A stretch of DNA of 64,000 nucleotides from Panicum virgatum (GCF_016808335.1 NC_053153.1:12907033-12971032); one strand, 5' to 3'; counted from the first letter of the stretch, positions 11,957-24,877 are shown. Translations and numbers: made by a program. The notes: generated by a model not told the origin, from the letters alone.

Positions 11957-14900
11957 TTAATAATGGAAACGAGTTCCAGCCTCTACAAAGTGTATATAGC
12001 AAAAGATTATTACAAAACAAAGCCATCCACGGTCGAATTGGGGAAAAATTAAGGAAAAATGATATAAACCAATCTTGAGGTTATGCTTCCACCCCGGATT
12101 GGCTATTTTCAAGGCGACGGTCTCCAAAGTAAGACTCGTCCTTCGGAATAACACCTTCGTCATATCTTTATGCTGTAAGTGCACCCATATGCGCAACCAG
12201 TAGGCCCCCCAGAAAATAGCCTGTATAAATGAAGAACACTTGATTTTGTTATAAATAATATCATTACGACATCTCCAAATAGCCCAACACAATGCAGCTT
12301 CCCCCACCAACATGACACGCCTCTCTTTGTCACTAAAATTTGAGAGCCAATTCCCTAGCATATGGGAAACTGATTTTGGCGGGGTTAACCCTGTAGCTAA
12401 ATAGACTATCCTCCAAACCTCCTTTGCATGGTGACAGTCAAAGAGGAGATGTGTAATCGATTCATTACAGTTACAGAAGCAACACTTCAAACTCCCCTTC
12501 TAATTTTTCCTCACTAGATTATCTTTTGTTAGGATAACTCCTCTTTGGAGATACCAAAAGAAAATCTTTATCTTGAGAGGGATTTTTAGTTTCCAAATCA
12601 ATTTGTGGCGAAAGGGAGCATGCTGGTTCATCTCGTGGAGGTACATAGATCTAACAGTAAAGATCCCATCATTATATAGATTCCATCTGAGATGATCTCT
12701 CCCTTCAACTAAATTGAAGTTGGTTATCTTAGCTACCAGGTCAAGCCATTCTTGGAGTTTTTCATCCACCAAAGCCCTTCTAAACGAAATGTTTAGGGGT
12801 TCTGAACTTAACACACTCGCTACTGATGCATGTGGTCGGCGAGCTATGTTGTAAATTCTTGGATACTGATCTTTGAATGGTCTTTGGTCCACCCAAGTAT
12901 CCTCCCAAAATCTCATTTGTTTTCCATCTTTAATCTCAAAGGATCCACAGGCCAAGACCTCTTCTTTAATCTTCATTAACCCTCTCCAAAAATGAGAGTC
13001 GTTTGGTTTAGCTTGGACTTGTGGTAGAGATTTTGAGCTCAAATATTTATTTCTGAGTAAAGATTGCCATGTTCCTTCGCCGTTAAGCAGGTTAACTATC
13101 CATTTGCTTAGAAGGCACTTATTCTGAACATTGAGATCAATGACTCCAAGGCTCCCTTGATCTTTAGGACGGAAGAGAATATCCCATTTAGCTAAGCGGT
13201 ATTTTTTCTTATCTAAGTCACCTTGCCAAAAGAAATGCGATCTGTATTGATCAAGTTTCTTAAGAACCCCTTTGAGTATCTCAAAAAAGGACATCATGAA
13301 CATGGGTAGGCTGCAAAGCACTGAGTTTAGGAGAACTAATCTACCTCCATAAGACAAATGCTTAGCTTTCCAACATGTTAACTTCTTTTCAAAACGTTCT
13401 TCGACTTTCCTCCAATCAATATTACGGAGCTGTCGATGATGCATTGGGATACCCAAATATCTGAACGGATACTCCCCAGCATTGCATCCAAAGAGTTCGA
13501 TATACTCATCTTCAAACTCTTTTGCTTGTCCATAACAAAAGATTTCACTTTTATGAAAATTTATCTTAAGACCAGACATCTGTTCAAAAACACTTAGCAA
13601 AAGTTTCATATTTTTTGTTTGTTCGATGTCATGATCCAAAAAAATGATGGTATCATCTGCATATTGCAAAATCGACAAGCCATCATCCACTAGGTGTGGT
13701 ATAACACCACTGATTTATCCATCGTCCTTAGCTCTTTTAATCAAAATTGCTAGCATATCTGCAACTATATTAAATAGGACTGGAGATATAGGATCGCCTT
13801 GTCTAAGTCCCCTCTTAGTTTGGAAGTAATGACCAATGTCATCATTGACCTTAACCCCAACACTGCCCCCTTAACCATTCCTTCAACCCATCTACACCAT
13901 TTGGGTGAGAACCCTTTCATTCTTAGGGTTTGTTGAAGGAATGACCATTTAACTTTGTCATAAGCATTTTCAAAGTCAATTTTGAAAATGACCCCATCTC
14001 GTTTCTTAGTGTGTAGCTCGTGAATGGTTTCGTGGAGTATGACCACCCCCTCCATGATATTTCTACCCGGCATAAAAGCAGTTTGGGAGGGACTGACCAC
14101 CGTTTGAGCTACCTTATTCAACCTATTGGTGCCAACTTTTGTGAAAATCTTGAAGCTGACATTAAGAACACAAATTGACCTATATTGTTGTATCTGTTTG
14201 GCATCCATTGTCTTTGGAAGTAGTGTAATCACCCCAAAGTTAAGACTATAAAGGGTAGGCGTTCTTCATGGAAATCTTTGAAGAGTGCCATAAGGTCCTC
14301 CTTTATTATTTCCCAGAATACTTAATAAAATTCTACTGGGAAACCATCAGGACCAGGGGCTTTATTGTGTTCCATTTGAAACACAGCCTCCTTCACCTCT
14401 ATCTCAGTGAAAGCCGATATCAGGATCTCATTCCCTGTTTCTGTTACTTGAGGAATGTCATCTATTCGACTTTCCACAAGTGAAATGTCATTCTCATCTG
14501 GTTGACCAAACAAGTTCTTGTAATAATTTGTGATATACTTTTTGAGTTCAATGTCTCCCACCATTACACCATCTTCTTGTTCTAATCTGAAGGTGTGTTG
14601 TTTGCGGTGCTTGCCATTGGCTACTAGATGAAAGAAGCGAGTGTTGTCATCTCCCTGAAGAAGGGTTTTCACCTTCGCCCTCTCATACCATTTAATCTCT
14701 TTTTCTCTCAGAAGGAAAATTAATCTCTCCTTTAGATAATGCTTTAAATTGATCTCATTATCTGTCAGGATGCTGGTTTCTGCCTTTTTATCTAACTCAT
14801 CTAACCAAGCAATAAGTCTTTTCTTTTCTTTTTTATACACTTCAGCTGTATGCCTGGCCCACCCTCTTAGGTATTGCCTGAGGCACCTAATCTTATTTTG

Positions 14901-15731
14901 CCACCTTTGCAGCGAAGTGGTTCCATGGCATTCCTGTCTCCAAATATCTGCGACCATGTCAAAGAACCCATCCCTAATGAACCAGCCCCTCTCAAATTTG
15001 AAGGATGGTTGCCTATTCTGGTGAGTAGAAGATCTCGTGTTTAAGCCAAGGGGAGTGTGGTCAGAAATATTTCTATCCCTAGCCTCGACCGTTAATAGAG
15101 GGTATTTATCTTTCCATTCAGTACTAACAAGTACTCTATCAAGTTTCTCAAAAGTCGGCTCATCTCCTGAACCAGCCCAAGTGTATTGACGACCCGACAT
15201 AACGATCTCTTTGAGGTCCAGGATTTCAATTACCGCATTAAAGATGTTGGGCCATTTACTGTCAAAGTTATCTGTGCTCTTGTCATCTGGGTGTCTCATA
15301 ATATTAAAGTCCCCACCTATGATATAAGGTAGAGACTCCCGCGAGCAGGTGTGAGCCATCTCCACTAAAAAGGCCTCTTTATTGTTAAGTTGTGCCGGTC
15401 CATAGATAACATATAGTGCAAATTTAAAGCCATTAAACTTATCTCGAAGGATGAACTTCACATAAAAGTCACCCTCGTCGATGGCACCAATGTCGAAATA
15501 GTTCAGGTCAGCCCCCAAAAGGATGCCGCCTGAACGACCATGTGGGGCCATACTATGCCAAATAAAATCTCGGCCCCCACAAAAGTTTTTTAAAGTAGTA
15601 TCTGAGAAGTCATCTCTACCTGTCTCTGAAAGAGCAATAAAATGAATTTGCTCTTCTTTGACCATCTCGGATAAATATCTATGTTTAGCCAAGTCGGCAA
15701 GATCTCTGCTATTCCAGAAGACTCCTTTCAT
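11957..15731 (-). pseudogene. LINE ORF2: endonuclease, reverse transcriptase, zf-RVT (frameshifted)
   Basis: An APE-type endonuclease occupies 15731-14322 (MKGVFWNSRDLADLAKHRYL start, GGDFNIMRH and SDHTPLGLNT motifs) and runs into the RT entry motif NKAPGPDGFP. Reverse transcriptase continues in other frames: 14232-13765 (SQTAFMPGRNIMEG, FKIDFENAYDKVKW) and 13690-12500 with the catalytic motif LQYADDTIIF. The zf-RVT tail is at 12490-11957 (CCFCNCNESITHLLFDC). Breaks near 14240-14320, 13760-13860 and 12495 separate the frames, so no full polyprotein is made. In life it would nick target DNA and copy its RNA there (target-primed reverse transcription). Confidence 0.88.
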
Positions 15732-18165
15732 TGGAGACGAAGCTTAGAAGGGGTTCTCGGCTTTTTGGGAGGCTTGCCATTTTTAATCTTAGTGACAGAG
15801 TTAGATTTTTTCTTTCTAGGAACATGATTGAGATAACTGAATACGTGGTCAAAATTCTGTTCAAGTGAGTCCTCATTTATATCTCCACAAACGTGGTTAA
15901 GGACCGCCTCTAGTCTCTCCTCCCCCTCATCATCACTGAAATCTGTGATGTTAGAGGTACTGTTTATTTTAACATTTTTCTTATTTTTATTCTCTACTTT
16001 CTTCCTTGTAGTCACAACTAGCCTATCAATTTCTATGTTTTTAATAGCTATGGTGGAAGATTTAATAATATTATCATCTCTACCCAAAGAAACGCCAAGC
16101 TTATCTAAGTTAGAAGAAATGCGAGAATCAGAAAAAGACGCAAAGTATCGGTTACCTTCTAGGTTACGTCTCTCTGCCAAGCGGGTGGTCTTTTTCAGTG
16201 TGTGTTCATCATTTCTTGCCTGCATACGGTTGCTGCGCCTCAGGGTTGTATCTGCTGCATGCATAGGGTTCATTATCTTCTCTGATGTCTTGGACATGCC
16301 TGTGTTTGGGTGTGTTTAGTTCTCTTGAAATTCACTGTAGCGCCAGGGAAAAAACACTGCAGCGCACTGTAGCACTTTTCGTTTGTTTGTGGTTGATATT
16401 ATCTTACCATGACCTAACTAGGCTCAAAAGATTCGTCTCGCAACGTACATCAAAACTATGCAATTAGTTTTTTTATTTACCTACATTTAGTACTCCATGC
16501 ATGGGTCATTTGCTACATTTAATGTTTCGATGTGATGGAGATGTGATGGAAAATGATGTTTTTGTGAGGGTTTTTGGTGTATCTAAACACAGCCTTTGTC
16601 TTAGTTGCAGGGAGCTGGGACCCTGCTGCTTCGGTAGCCAGAGAGGCAGTGAGCGCTCCCTGCTCAAGTTGACTCCCCGCCTCGGTCGCTAGCGCGACCC
16701 CTTCAGCTTCTACAGGTAGCGAGGCAGTGAACATTTCCGCTCGATCTGCCTCCCCTTGCCTCCAGCGCTTGCCTCGGTCGTGGCGACACCTCCTGCATCG
16801 GCCACGACGACCTCTACCGCATCAACTGAGGTCACGTCTGTAGAGCTCATCTCGGTCTCAGCGGCAGCGCCCACCATAGGCTTGGTGGTAGCGCCCATCT
16901 CGGCCATGGCAGCATCACCCATCTCGGCCAAGGTGACAGTGTCTGTCCCAGCAGCAGGTATAGGCACCACTTCGCCCGGCCCTGAGGTCGACCTCAAATG
17001 CTCCTTCCCTCGAGATGGGTGCGCCATCATCCGCTTCGTTCATAATCTTGAAGCTGGTCTCCTCAATCACTTGTGCACACGCAATGTCAAGAATTTCTTT
17101 TAACAATGCAGCCTGTTTGTGAGGTAGCATCGTGCTAGGCTCAAGTGTAGTATGAGGCTCCTGTTCATCTCTCTTTGGCTTGTCACCTCCTTTATCACCA
17201 GAATCACCAGCATCTTCCATCTCTTGATCCTCAGCACAGTCATCCTCGTCGTCCAGAAGGTCATCATTATCTTGGTTAAAATCCTCCTCATCTCTTAGGA
17301 CCTCATCCTCCTTGAAGAAGATCCTATACATGTTTCTGTTCACCACAATATCTGCATCTGTTGGCACAGCAGTAGCATCTAGTACAGCCACCAAAAGCCT
17401 CACCACGCCAGTCCTCCTCAGGCAAGTAATATCTACCTTTTGAGTAGCCCCAAGTATGGTCCCAACTGCCCACAGTGGGAGGAAGGATCTGATCTCATAA
17501 AGAACCCCAAACACACATACCCAAACTTGTTCTAATTTCCTCGTTGGTTTAATCTCAGTGTTGTATTCCTCAAACAGCAAGACCCCTTCCTTATGCCTTG
17601 TTATGACTGACCCGATTGCCACCATCCGATCCAACTCGACTTTGCACGGAAAAGGGACAACAAATGCCTTGTCCCCGTGCTCATGGACCTCCCAGTCCCA
17701 CTTCACTGGTAGGATTCTAGCCAGCTCAGATTTTAGCAACTCAACAGAGACATCACCTTCCAAAATGGTGACCAAGGCTGTTGCGGACACATGATCTCGG
17801 GCGATCGTCGGCTTCGCACCATCTACAGGAATATGGAAGAACCCAAGACCATCACCGGCAAGACCGCAGAAAGTAGCCGACGGCTTCGGTCCATGGAGTT
17901 GAGGACAGTTAGTGAAATGGTCCTCGGAACAAATACTGCATCTCAAGACTTTCTTCTTCTTAGCCGCTGGTTCATGCAGGTTCTTTCCCTTGTGCTTGCC
18001 AACAATGGTCTCCGTCTCCTTGTCTGCTGTTCCCGAGGCACCAGCAACTTGAGAGCCGCCACTACCACCGCGCCCAGCAAACCCCGGGAAGCTGTTGCCG
18101 CGGCCGCGCCGTCCACGGCCACGATCGCCACGGCCCCGGCCACCCCTTGCTCGATCTGAGATTTG
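15728..18165 (-). pseudogene. LINE ORF1 remnants, interrupted by a MITE and by the Mutator-like element
   Basis: The minus strand at 17946-16915 gives a nucleic-acid-binding protein with a Cys/His cluster (CSICSEDHFTNC) after an RGRG-rich stretch, a DUF4283-like region (WEVHEHGDKAFVVPFPC) and a long Asp/Glu-rich segment. A frameshift near 17000 moves the frame to 17030-16710 (Ala/Thr-rich). After the MITE, 16297-15728 holds a basic C-terminal part (RRSNRMQARNDEHTLKKTTR, then RKKKSNSV). It overlaps the ORF2 start by 4 bp, a common LINE arrangement. The N-terminal part continues beyond the Mutator-like element at 27744-28165. Confidence 0.75.
16308..16594. mobile_element. MITE with GTGTGTTTAG / CTAAACACAGCC ends inside LINE ORF1
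   Basis: Terminal inverted repeats GGGTGTGTTTAG and CTAAACACAGCC bound about 287 bp. The interior shares ACTGTAGC, CATGACCTAACTAGGCTC and AAAGATTCGTCTCGCAACGT with the element at 55452. Flanking TTT on both sides suggests a 3-bp duplication. It is younger than the LINE it interrupts. Confidence 0.75.
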
Positions 18166-18174
18166 CTACCGCCT

Positions 18175-18328
18175 GGATTTTTTTCTTTTTTATATTTTTT
18201 AAAAATAAAAATTTCAAAAATATATGTCTATTTTGAAATATTTCAAAAAAATCCCCCGGTCGCCCCCATAGGGCGACATGCCCTAAGTGTAATTTTTTTT
18301 CTTCAAATTTGCAACGAGGTCCCTGAAA
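18175..18328 (+). repeat. Left terminal inverted repeat of the Mutator-like element
   Basis: A T-rich end (ATATTTTTTAAAAATAAAAA) is followed by ATATTTCAAAAA, a short GC box with CCCCCATAGGGCGAC, and a second T-run. The same order in reverse complement occurs at the right end and at both ends of the 55993 copy. Confidence 0.88.
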
Positions 18329-18500
18329 AAAAGGGGGCCTGTCGCCCCCCCCCACGGGAGAAAAGGGGGCCTGTCGCCCCCCCTCGGGCGACCACTGGCC
18401 CCAGCCCACGGGCACGGCAGGGGGCTTGTCGCCCTCCGCGGGCGACAGGGGGGGCCTGTCGCCCCCTCCTCGGGCGACCGGGGTAACCCCCCTTATATAA
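18329..18500. repeat. Subterminal CCTGTCGCCC / GGGCGAC repeats
   Basis: The block contains several copies of GCCTGTCGCCC and GGGCGAC in both orientations, separated by C- or G-runs. Similar clusters lie inside the right end (27485-27660) and at the right end of the related copy (58380-58510). Clustered subterminal motifs often bind a transposase, but that role is inferred here. Confidence 0.65.
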
Positions 18501-19022
18501 GATACAACCCCCCTTCCCTCCTCATTTGAGCCCGAAAATTCCACCAAAAATCCAGAAAAAAGAGAGGTGAGGAGAAGGGAAGCGGAGAAGCCCTACCGGA
18601 TTCAGCACTTCTGATCTGCAGGTTAGTACATTTAGTTTATATATTTTTCTATTTAAATACTACGCATTTAAGTATGAGTAATTTAAGTAGGGGTGAGTAA
18701 TTTAATTTAATTAGTGCTATAGTAGAACCATTTAAGTAGGAGTTTAATGATACGTTAGTTTGTAGTTACGTAGTAGTAAATTAGTTTAGAAAATTAGTAC
18801 TACGCATTTATTATTACAATTACAGTACTATTAGAGACGTGTTTATAAATTAATTATGATTTAGAATTGAATTTGGCATATGCAGTATAGAATTTGAGTG
18901 GCATCACGTAGTTATGAATACTTATACGTTGTAGTTGAATTTCATACTTAGTTTTTACGGATTATTGAATAAGGTAGTGAAGTAAAGAGTATAACTCGAT
19001 AAGTATTATGTGATATACAGAT
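18501..19022 (+). other. Leader region of the Mutator-like transposase gene
   Basis: The AT-rich sequence between the GC-rich subterminal repeats and the ATG at 19023 has a plausible 5'-UTR intron: donor GCAG|GTTAGT at about 18621 and acceptor ATACAG| just before 19022. The homologous region exists on the other strand at 57841-58260. No other gene is seen. Confidence 0.45.
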
Positions 19023-21491
19023 ATGTCGAGCAAGATGCAGTTTCAAGTATTTTATGGTGACTACAATGTTATGTATGGGCCAAATGGAGTAGATCTTTCT
19101 GCCTTTAAGTGCACATCTAGCGCCATAGATAAACCTCTAGAAAGGAGTTTTGGTTCCATATGTAAGTGGTTGCAGCGTGGGTTCCGTGTTGATCCGTTGA
19201 CACATGTGATCACCGTCCAGTCTCTTGTTAATTGGGAGGTAGAAAGTGAATTATGGGGATTGATGATGATACACAGCACTGATGACTGGCAGAAGTACAT
19301 GCAAGCAGCTCTAGAGCGTGGGTGGCCTCTGGCCATTCTTGTTCAAATCCGGGAGAAGACACAAAATGAAATCCAACATTGTGCCGATCAAGGAACTCCG
19401 AGTATTCGAAGAGAGATCAATTATGTTGAGCAAGATGAGTCAGAAGAGACAGAGAACCAAAACATGGGACCACAGGGCCTTGCTGATGAGGGAGAGAGGA
19501 TACATAGCATTGTGGACGAGATGGAGGCAGAAGACCAAACCGCAATAGAGATGGAAGAATATGAGGGCTCATCTGATGACGAGCAGTACTCATTGTCAAA
19601 AGAGTGGAAGGAGCATGGTTTTGGCAGTCATGTCGCAGAAGATGTACGAAATCAGGAGTGGGAGTACAGAGGGAATGAGGTAGTGCAAGGTGCAACATAT
19701 CCAAACATTGAAGCCGTAAAAGATGCTGTGAGACTATGGGCAATATCATTGAAACGAGAATTCAGAGTCGTAAAGTCTGGCAGTAAAGAATATGAGGTGA
19801 AGTGTGTGAATGATAGATGTCCATGGCGAGTACATGCATTCAAGGGAAAATGGAAGTCAAACTGGAAATGTTCCATTGTGACAGAGCACACTTGTTTGCT
19901 GTCAGAAGTTCTTCCCTCGCATCGCAATATATCTTGCGACTTTGTTGCAAAGCAAATGTATGAGTTTATTATGGACAACCTAAATTATGAGCCAAAAATG
20001 ATTGTTCGACACATTGAGCAGACTTACCAGTACACCATCAGTTATTTGAAGGCATGGAGGGCTAAACAAAGGGTGTTCGAGATGCGGTTCGGCACATACG
20101 AGGCATCATATGATAACCTACCTCGTATGTTATCCCAGGTTGCTGCTAGAAATCCTGAAAGCTTTTATGACACATACCTCGTACCAGCCGTGACTAGGGG
20201 ACAAAGAATTATGCAACGAGCCTTCTTTTGCATATGTGCTTGTGTTAGAGCATTTCAGTTTTGTCTTCCGGTGATCTGCATTGATGGCACATTTTTGACT
20301 AGAAGGTATAAATGTCAGATACTTACCGCAATCGGTGTAGATTGCAACAACCAAATAGTTCCGCTCGCATTTTCATTTGTTGAGAATGAGAACATAGACA
20401 GATGGTATTGGTTCCTTGAACGAGTGAAGATTCATGTTGTTGCTGCACGTCCAGATGTGTGCCTTATTAGTGATAGGCATGCAGGTCTGCTGCAATCAAT
20501 ACTGAAATTGCAACGTGGAACTGCGACAACGCCTCCATTGTGGCCCGATGTCCAAAACAGGTGGTGCATTAGGCATATGAGTGCAAACTTCTATGACCAC
20601 TTGAAGAACAAGGATCTTAAGAACCTGTTTAAGAGGTTGTGCACCCAAAATCAACAGAGAAAATTCAATGCATTATGGCAGATGCTTGATCAGTTGACTG
20701 CAGAGCTAGTGAAGGTAAGAGCATCAGGAGCAGGCACGAGTCAGGCTGCAGAGGCTAGGGATTCAATTGAGAAGCCATTTTCACACTGGATTCGAGGTGC
20801 ACCTAAGGAGAAATGGTCATTCCTTTATGATACCAACGGAATATGGTATGATATTCAGACAACGAACCATGCAGAGTGTTTCAATATGGTTATGCGTTCT
20901 TGTCGTGCCTTTTCTCTTGTGGGAATTGTTGAGTTCATTATGTATGGGTGCATGAAGTATTTCAGAGAGCGTTACACGGCTACAAGGATAAACATCAGCA
21001 ACCCCCAAATTCAGTTTTGCAAAAGAGTGACACAATATATGCAAGAGAAGATTGAAAAGGCCAAACTACACCGCGTCATATCAACAGGTACAATGGAGCA
21101 TAGATTTGAGGTTCTATGCAAGGATAGAAGTGGTCGTGGTATCCGTAGAGATAGGGTGGTACAGGAGAGTTTGATTACAGTAGATGGCAAAACCTTCTGC
21201 TCCTGCATGAAGCCTAAGTTATTGCATTTGTCATGCTCCCATCTCATTGCGGCATGTGCAGAGTCTGCGTTGCAGCCATGAGTATTTGTTTCACCTTACT
21301 TCAGCAAGGAAGCAGCTGTATCCACCTGGGGATGTGAGGTATACGGGATTGGAATTGTGGGGCCTTTCACTCAGGATAATGAGAATAAGATGTTTATTCC
21401 TGATCCAGCCACTAAGAAAGGCAAAGGCCGCCGTCAGACACGTCGTATTCGGAATGGTATGGACGATCTCTATACACCACGATTGGTGTGA
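19023..21491 (+). pseudogene. MULE transposase with one in-frame TGA
   Basis: DDE-type transposase that would cut and move the element. The first 752 codons are open; a TGA at 21279-21281 interrupts the frame, which then stays open to 21491 (823 codons). Residues 1-100 are an N-terminal domain of unknown role, 130-200 are acidic, and about 225-300 hold the MuDR-type zinc-binding DNA-binding domain (CVNDRCPWRVHAF, then TEHTC). The catalytic core has D421 (CIDGTF), D484 (ISDRHAG), a WCIRHM motif near 514 and E618 (NHAECFN). A SWIM zinc finger lies at 726-740 (CSC, then CSH). The tail after the stop (VFVSPYFSKEA) still looks coding, so the stop is probably recent, or the protein loses only its end. 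The sequence then runs abruptly into PMD coding sequence near 21468, which suggests an internal deletion removed the true C-terminus. Confidence 0.88.
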
Positions 21492-23129
21492 CCAGTATGT
21501 AATGAAATATTATTGTTTATCACTTATGTATTCATCGGTATTCCTTTGTTTCGACAATTTTGTTTTTTTGCAGGTTACGTGAGGCCGGTCTACTGACTCT
21601 AAGCCGTCTTGTCGAGGTTGGGCCTATTCAACTCGACCGATCCCTCCTGACGGCGCTCGTTGGGCACACACGTTCCAGCTCCCGTGTGGGGAGATGACTC
21701 CTACGCTGTAGGACGTTGGCTACCTCCTCGGCCTCCCTATCGTCGGGGAGGCTGTAGGTCCGCGTGTGGTGGCGGCCTCGTGGAAGGATGACCTGGAGGC
21801 TCGTTTTGCCCTGGTTGACTGCGTGGAAGAAGCAGGTCCGATCAACCCGCACCCGCGAGCAGCAGGTCCTTCGAAGACCTGGTTCCTACAGTTTACAGTA
21901 CGTATTCATTCCATATATAAATTTAATTGTTACAATTCACATGTTCCATTGACAGTTGAAACCATTAATCTTAATTGTTTATGCAGCCTGCCCTGTTGGC
22001 TGCGGATGCCGACGAGTACAGTGTGACCAGATCGCTGGAGGCGTACCTACTTTGGTTGTTTGGTTACATCATGTTCAACAACACTCATGGCAACTCGGTC
22101 GATAGGATTCTCCTTCCGTATGCACGGGAGATTGCGGATGGGGACGAGGACGTACCGCCCTACAGCTGGGGTGAGGCGGTACTTGCAGCCACTTACCGTG
22201 GACTCTGCGACGGCTGCATGAAGACACATGTGAACGCTATCCTTGCAGGGTGCCCACTACTGCTACAGCTTTGGTCGTACGAGAGGCTAGCCGTTGGTCG
22301 GCCCATAGTCAGCCACGAGCCTTACCACGGGGGCATGTACGGCGACGAGGAGGATGAGAGGCCCACTATGAGAACTATCTGGATCTGGCGTCAGGTACGT
22401 TAGCAACAAATCTAATTTTGTTATTCATTGTTACATGATGTATTAGCGCACTTTTAATTTTACTTATTCAGAATGTAGAGGTCCTGGGCGCATGCGCAGG
22501 TTAGACGCGCATATCCTGAGTTTGTTTCTGAGCTCGACATGCTGACGCCCGAGGACGTTGTCTGGGAGCCTTACAGCCCAGAGGCTGTGGCTACCCGTGC
22601 ACCAGCAGGCCTGTCTTCGCACTGCTCCGCGAATGCGAGCCTGTGGCTTACTACCGCCGTCCTGTTTTATGACATCGCGGTTAAGGCATATTGCCCCTGG
22701 AGAGTCAGGAGACAGTTTGGGCAGCGCCAGGAGTTTCCGGTGCCCACCGCGTTGGAGTGTGTCAGTCGCCAGGACCACAGGTAATTATGAATGAACTTGG
22801 CTCATACATTCGTGTCGAATCTAACGATTCTTCGTAGTCCACTTTTGTAGGTTGTCAAGGAGTGGCTTACCGTGCTCTGATGATTGGCTCACCAAGATGC
22901 AGCCGTGAGTGGACCAATGGGAACAGGCAGACGAGCACTTGGTCCATCCAACAGGAACACACACAGACAGCTCCTTTAGGGCTTACCTCACCTGGTACTT
23001 ACCCCGAACTCGGGCTCGTCTGGTTTATGTTGACACTCACCCGCAGCCACACCAGGCGAGGCCTCAAGATGGCTATGCCCGGCACCACGTGGAGGCACTA
23101 GTTGGCGCGGTGAGTCTCTTGATCATATT

Positions 23130-23216
<87 letters not shown>

Positions 23217-24076
23217 GTAAGATAATTCATGTGTTTCTAACTGTACCTTTACTGAATGGATGCAGTTTCGCCTTTGCAACATGATAGAGACGGACTGCTC
23301 GACTTACCTGACGAGGGTACGTGCCGGATCCCCAATGACCCAGTTTGAGCAGACAGAGGCATGGTCGAGGCAGCGTGATCAGTTCCGTCAGGTAGTGCAC
23401 AACTTGGGAAGCCGTGTGCAGTACGAAGACAGCCACGGGTCGTCCCAGGCCTCGTCGTCGTTCCCGTGTCCGTCGACCGTGCACGGACCGACATCGCAGT
23501 TCTTCCCAAGAGAAGATAACGTACATATCTCTTTAAAATTAAATCAAGTGTTCCTACATATTTACTAATATCACATACAGGATACGATCCAGCTACTGCG
23601 TTCGGCCATACTGGAATGTTTAGAGGGACAGCACCAGTTGGTGGACCATATCCAGGGATGGTACCGGGGCCACAGATACCGGTCTACACAAGTTAGTTTA
23701 TGTTTCGTATTTCGGTTTCTACATGTCATTACGAAATATACGAGCGTACTCTAACATCCACATTTTTTGCGTAGGATTCTACCCCGATGCGGGCGCCGGA
23801 CCTTCTTCTTCCTCCTTTCGACCAGATAACGAGACATTCATCTTAGACGACTTCGACAGCTTGACTCCAGAAGAGCCTGCCGCGCAAGGTGACCCTGATG
23901 TCTTGGGGTATTCACAGCTAGGAGGAGCACCACTTGGGATCTCTCAGCAGCAGACACCGCAGCCCCTTGCGTGTCCTGAGCGACAGGTGAGGTCTCCGGA
24001 TGTTCTCACCTACTCCGAGGGCCATGTCCGTGCCCAGCAAAGGGCTAAGAGGGTCCGACGCCCTAGGGGTGGTTAG
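21468..24076 (+). pseudogene. Plant mobile domain (PMD, MAIN/MAIL-like) gene, degraded
   Basis: PMD proteins are known both as host factors in plants (MAIN, MAIL1) and as passengers of transposons. Likely exons: about 21468-21494 (partial), 21574-21897, 21987-22394, 22472-22780, 22851-23109, 23266-23520, 23581-23691, 23775-24076. Typical PMD wording includes REAGLLTLSRLVEVGPIQLD, LPCGEMTPTL and EAYLLWLFGYIMFN, followed by WSYERLAVGRP. Compared with the copy at 55993-58659, the second exon has lost about 14 bp near 21660 and has CTGTAG where the other has CTGCAG, giving a frameshift and a stop. The first exon is largely missing. The C-terminal exon is open and ends RVRRPRGG. No expression signal can be judged. 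Confidence 0.82.
23132..23215. repeat. (TA)n microsatellite in a PMD intron
   Basis: About 40 uninterrupted TA dinucleotides fill most of the intron between the fifth and sixth PMD exons. Open frames through it (YIYIYI) are not coding. Confidence 0.97.
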
Positions 24077-24877
24077 ATATATCTGATGTTTGTATCTCTG
24101 ATGTTTATTTGTAATGATATAGCTGTGGACCGCTTATTTGTATCCGATGTTTATGATTGTGCTAGTTTTCTTGTCATTTGTTTCTATAGATACTATTGAT
24201 GTGAACTTGTTATGTTTGTGGGTTCCATAATGCTCGTGAAATAAGGGAAGTTCTTGCGATTTTTTTCCGTGATTTAATGAAGGACAAGTTAAGTGCGGTA
24301 GGAGTTAGCGGCCGAGATCCTGCCAACGATGATGACGACTACACACTCGAATAGCTCAAAATAGGAACCATAGTGTATCTAGCTGCGAGTACGAGATCAC
24401 AGGTTGCCACTGCTCAGCACGGCGATCACGGGTTTCCCAAATGTCGCATTGTTTGCCCAGACATACGTGACATGTTTAGCAGTGCCCTTCCACCATTTCA
24501 AAAAGATGTGACAACACGGCAACCACTGCAGCTCACCTTCAAAGCAGTCTCTCTGCCGAGGACGACGAACCTGTCATTCTACAGCACAGGTCTGTGGCAT
24601 GTAGTGGGGAAGGCGGCATCTTGGAAATAAAGACCGAGCTGCATCAATGCAGCGCTGTGAGTCTGCATGCACAGAGATGCATCGAGTAGTCATTTCGAGA
24701 ATCGAATCTAGCCTTTTCAGTGTTAGGTCAGCTAGCCTCTTCACTGTGTTGTCATGTAGGCTTTTTAGGTGCATTTACACTCCACACTCCGGGTATCAGA
24801 CCTTTGTGCGCCTATAAATACTCCGAAGTTTGTGAACTCCCAGCAGCACTTAAACACCAAATCTCATTGTATGCCCA
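24077..24877. other. Spacer inside the Mutator-like element, possible gene fragment
   Basis: After the PMD stop there is an AT-rich 3'-UTR-like stretch. At about 24370-24630 an open frame reads CPDIRDMFSSALPPFQKDV and later LSFYSTGLWHVVGKAASWK. I do not recognise it. It could be a small captured exon or chance. A TATA-like CTATAAATA at about 24811 may be the promoter of the zinc-finger gene that follows. Confidence 0.4.

Noticed and set aside
12500..14232. Reverse transcriptase frames as an active host gene
   Set aside because: They belong to the frameshifted LINE bounded by a 13-bp duplication.
23132..23215. ORFs reading YIYIYI through the TA repeat
   Set aside because: Simple-sequence artefact inside an intron.
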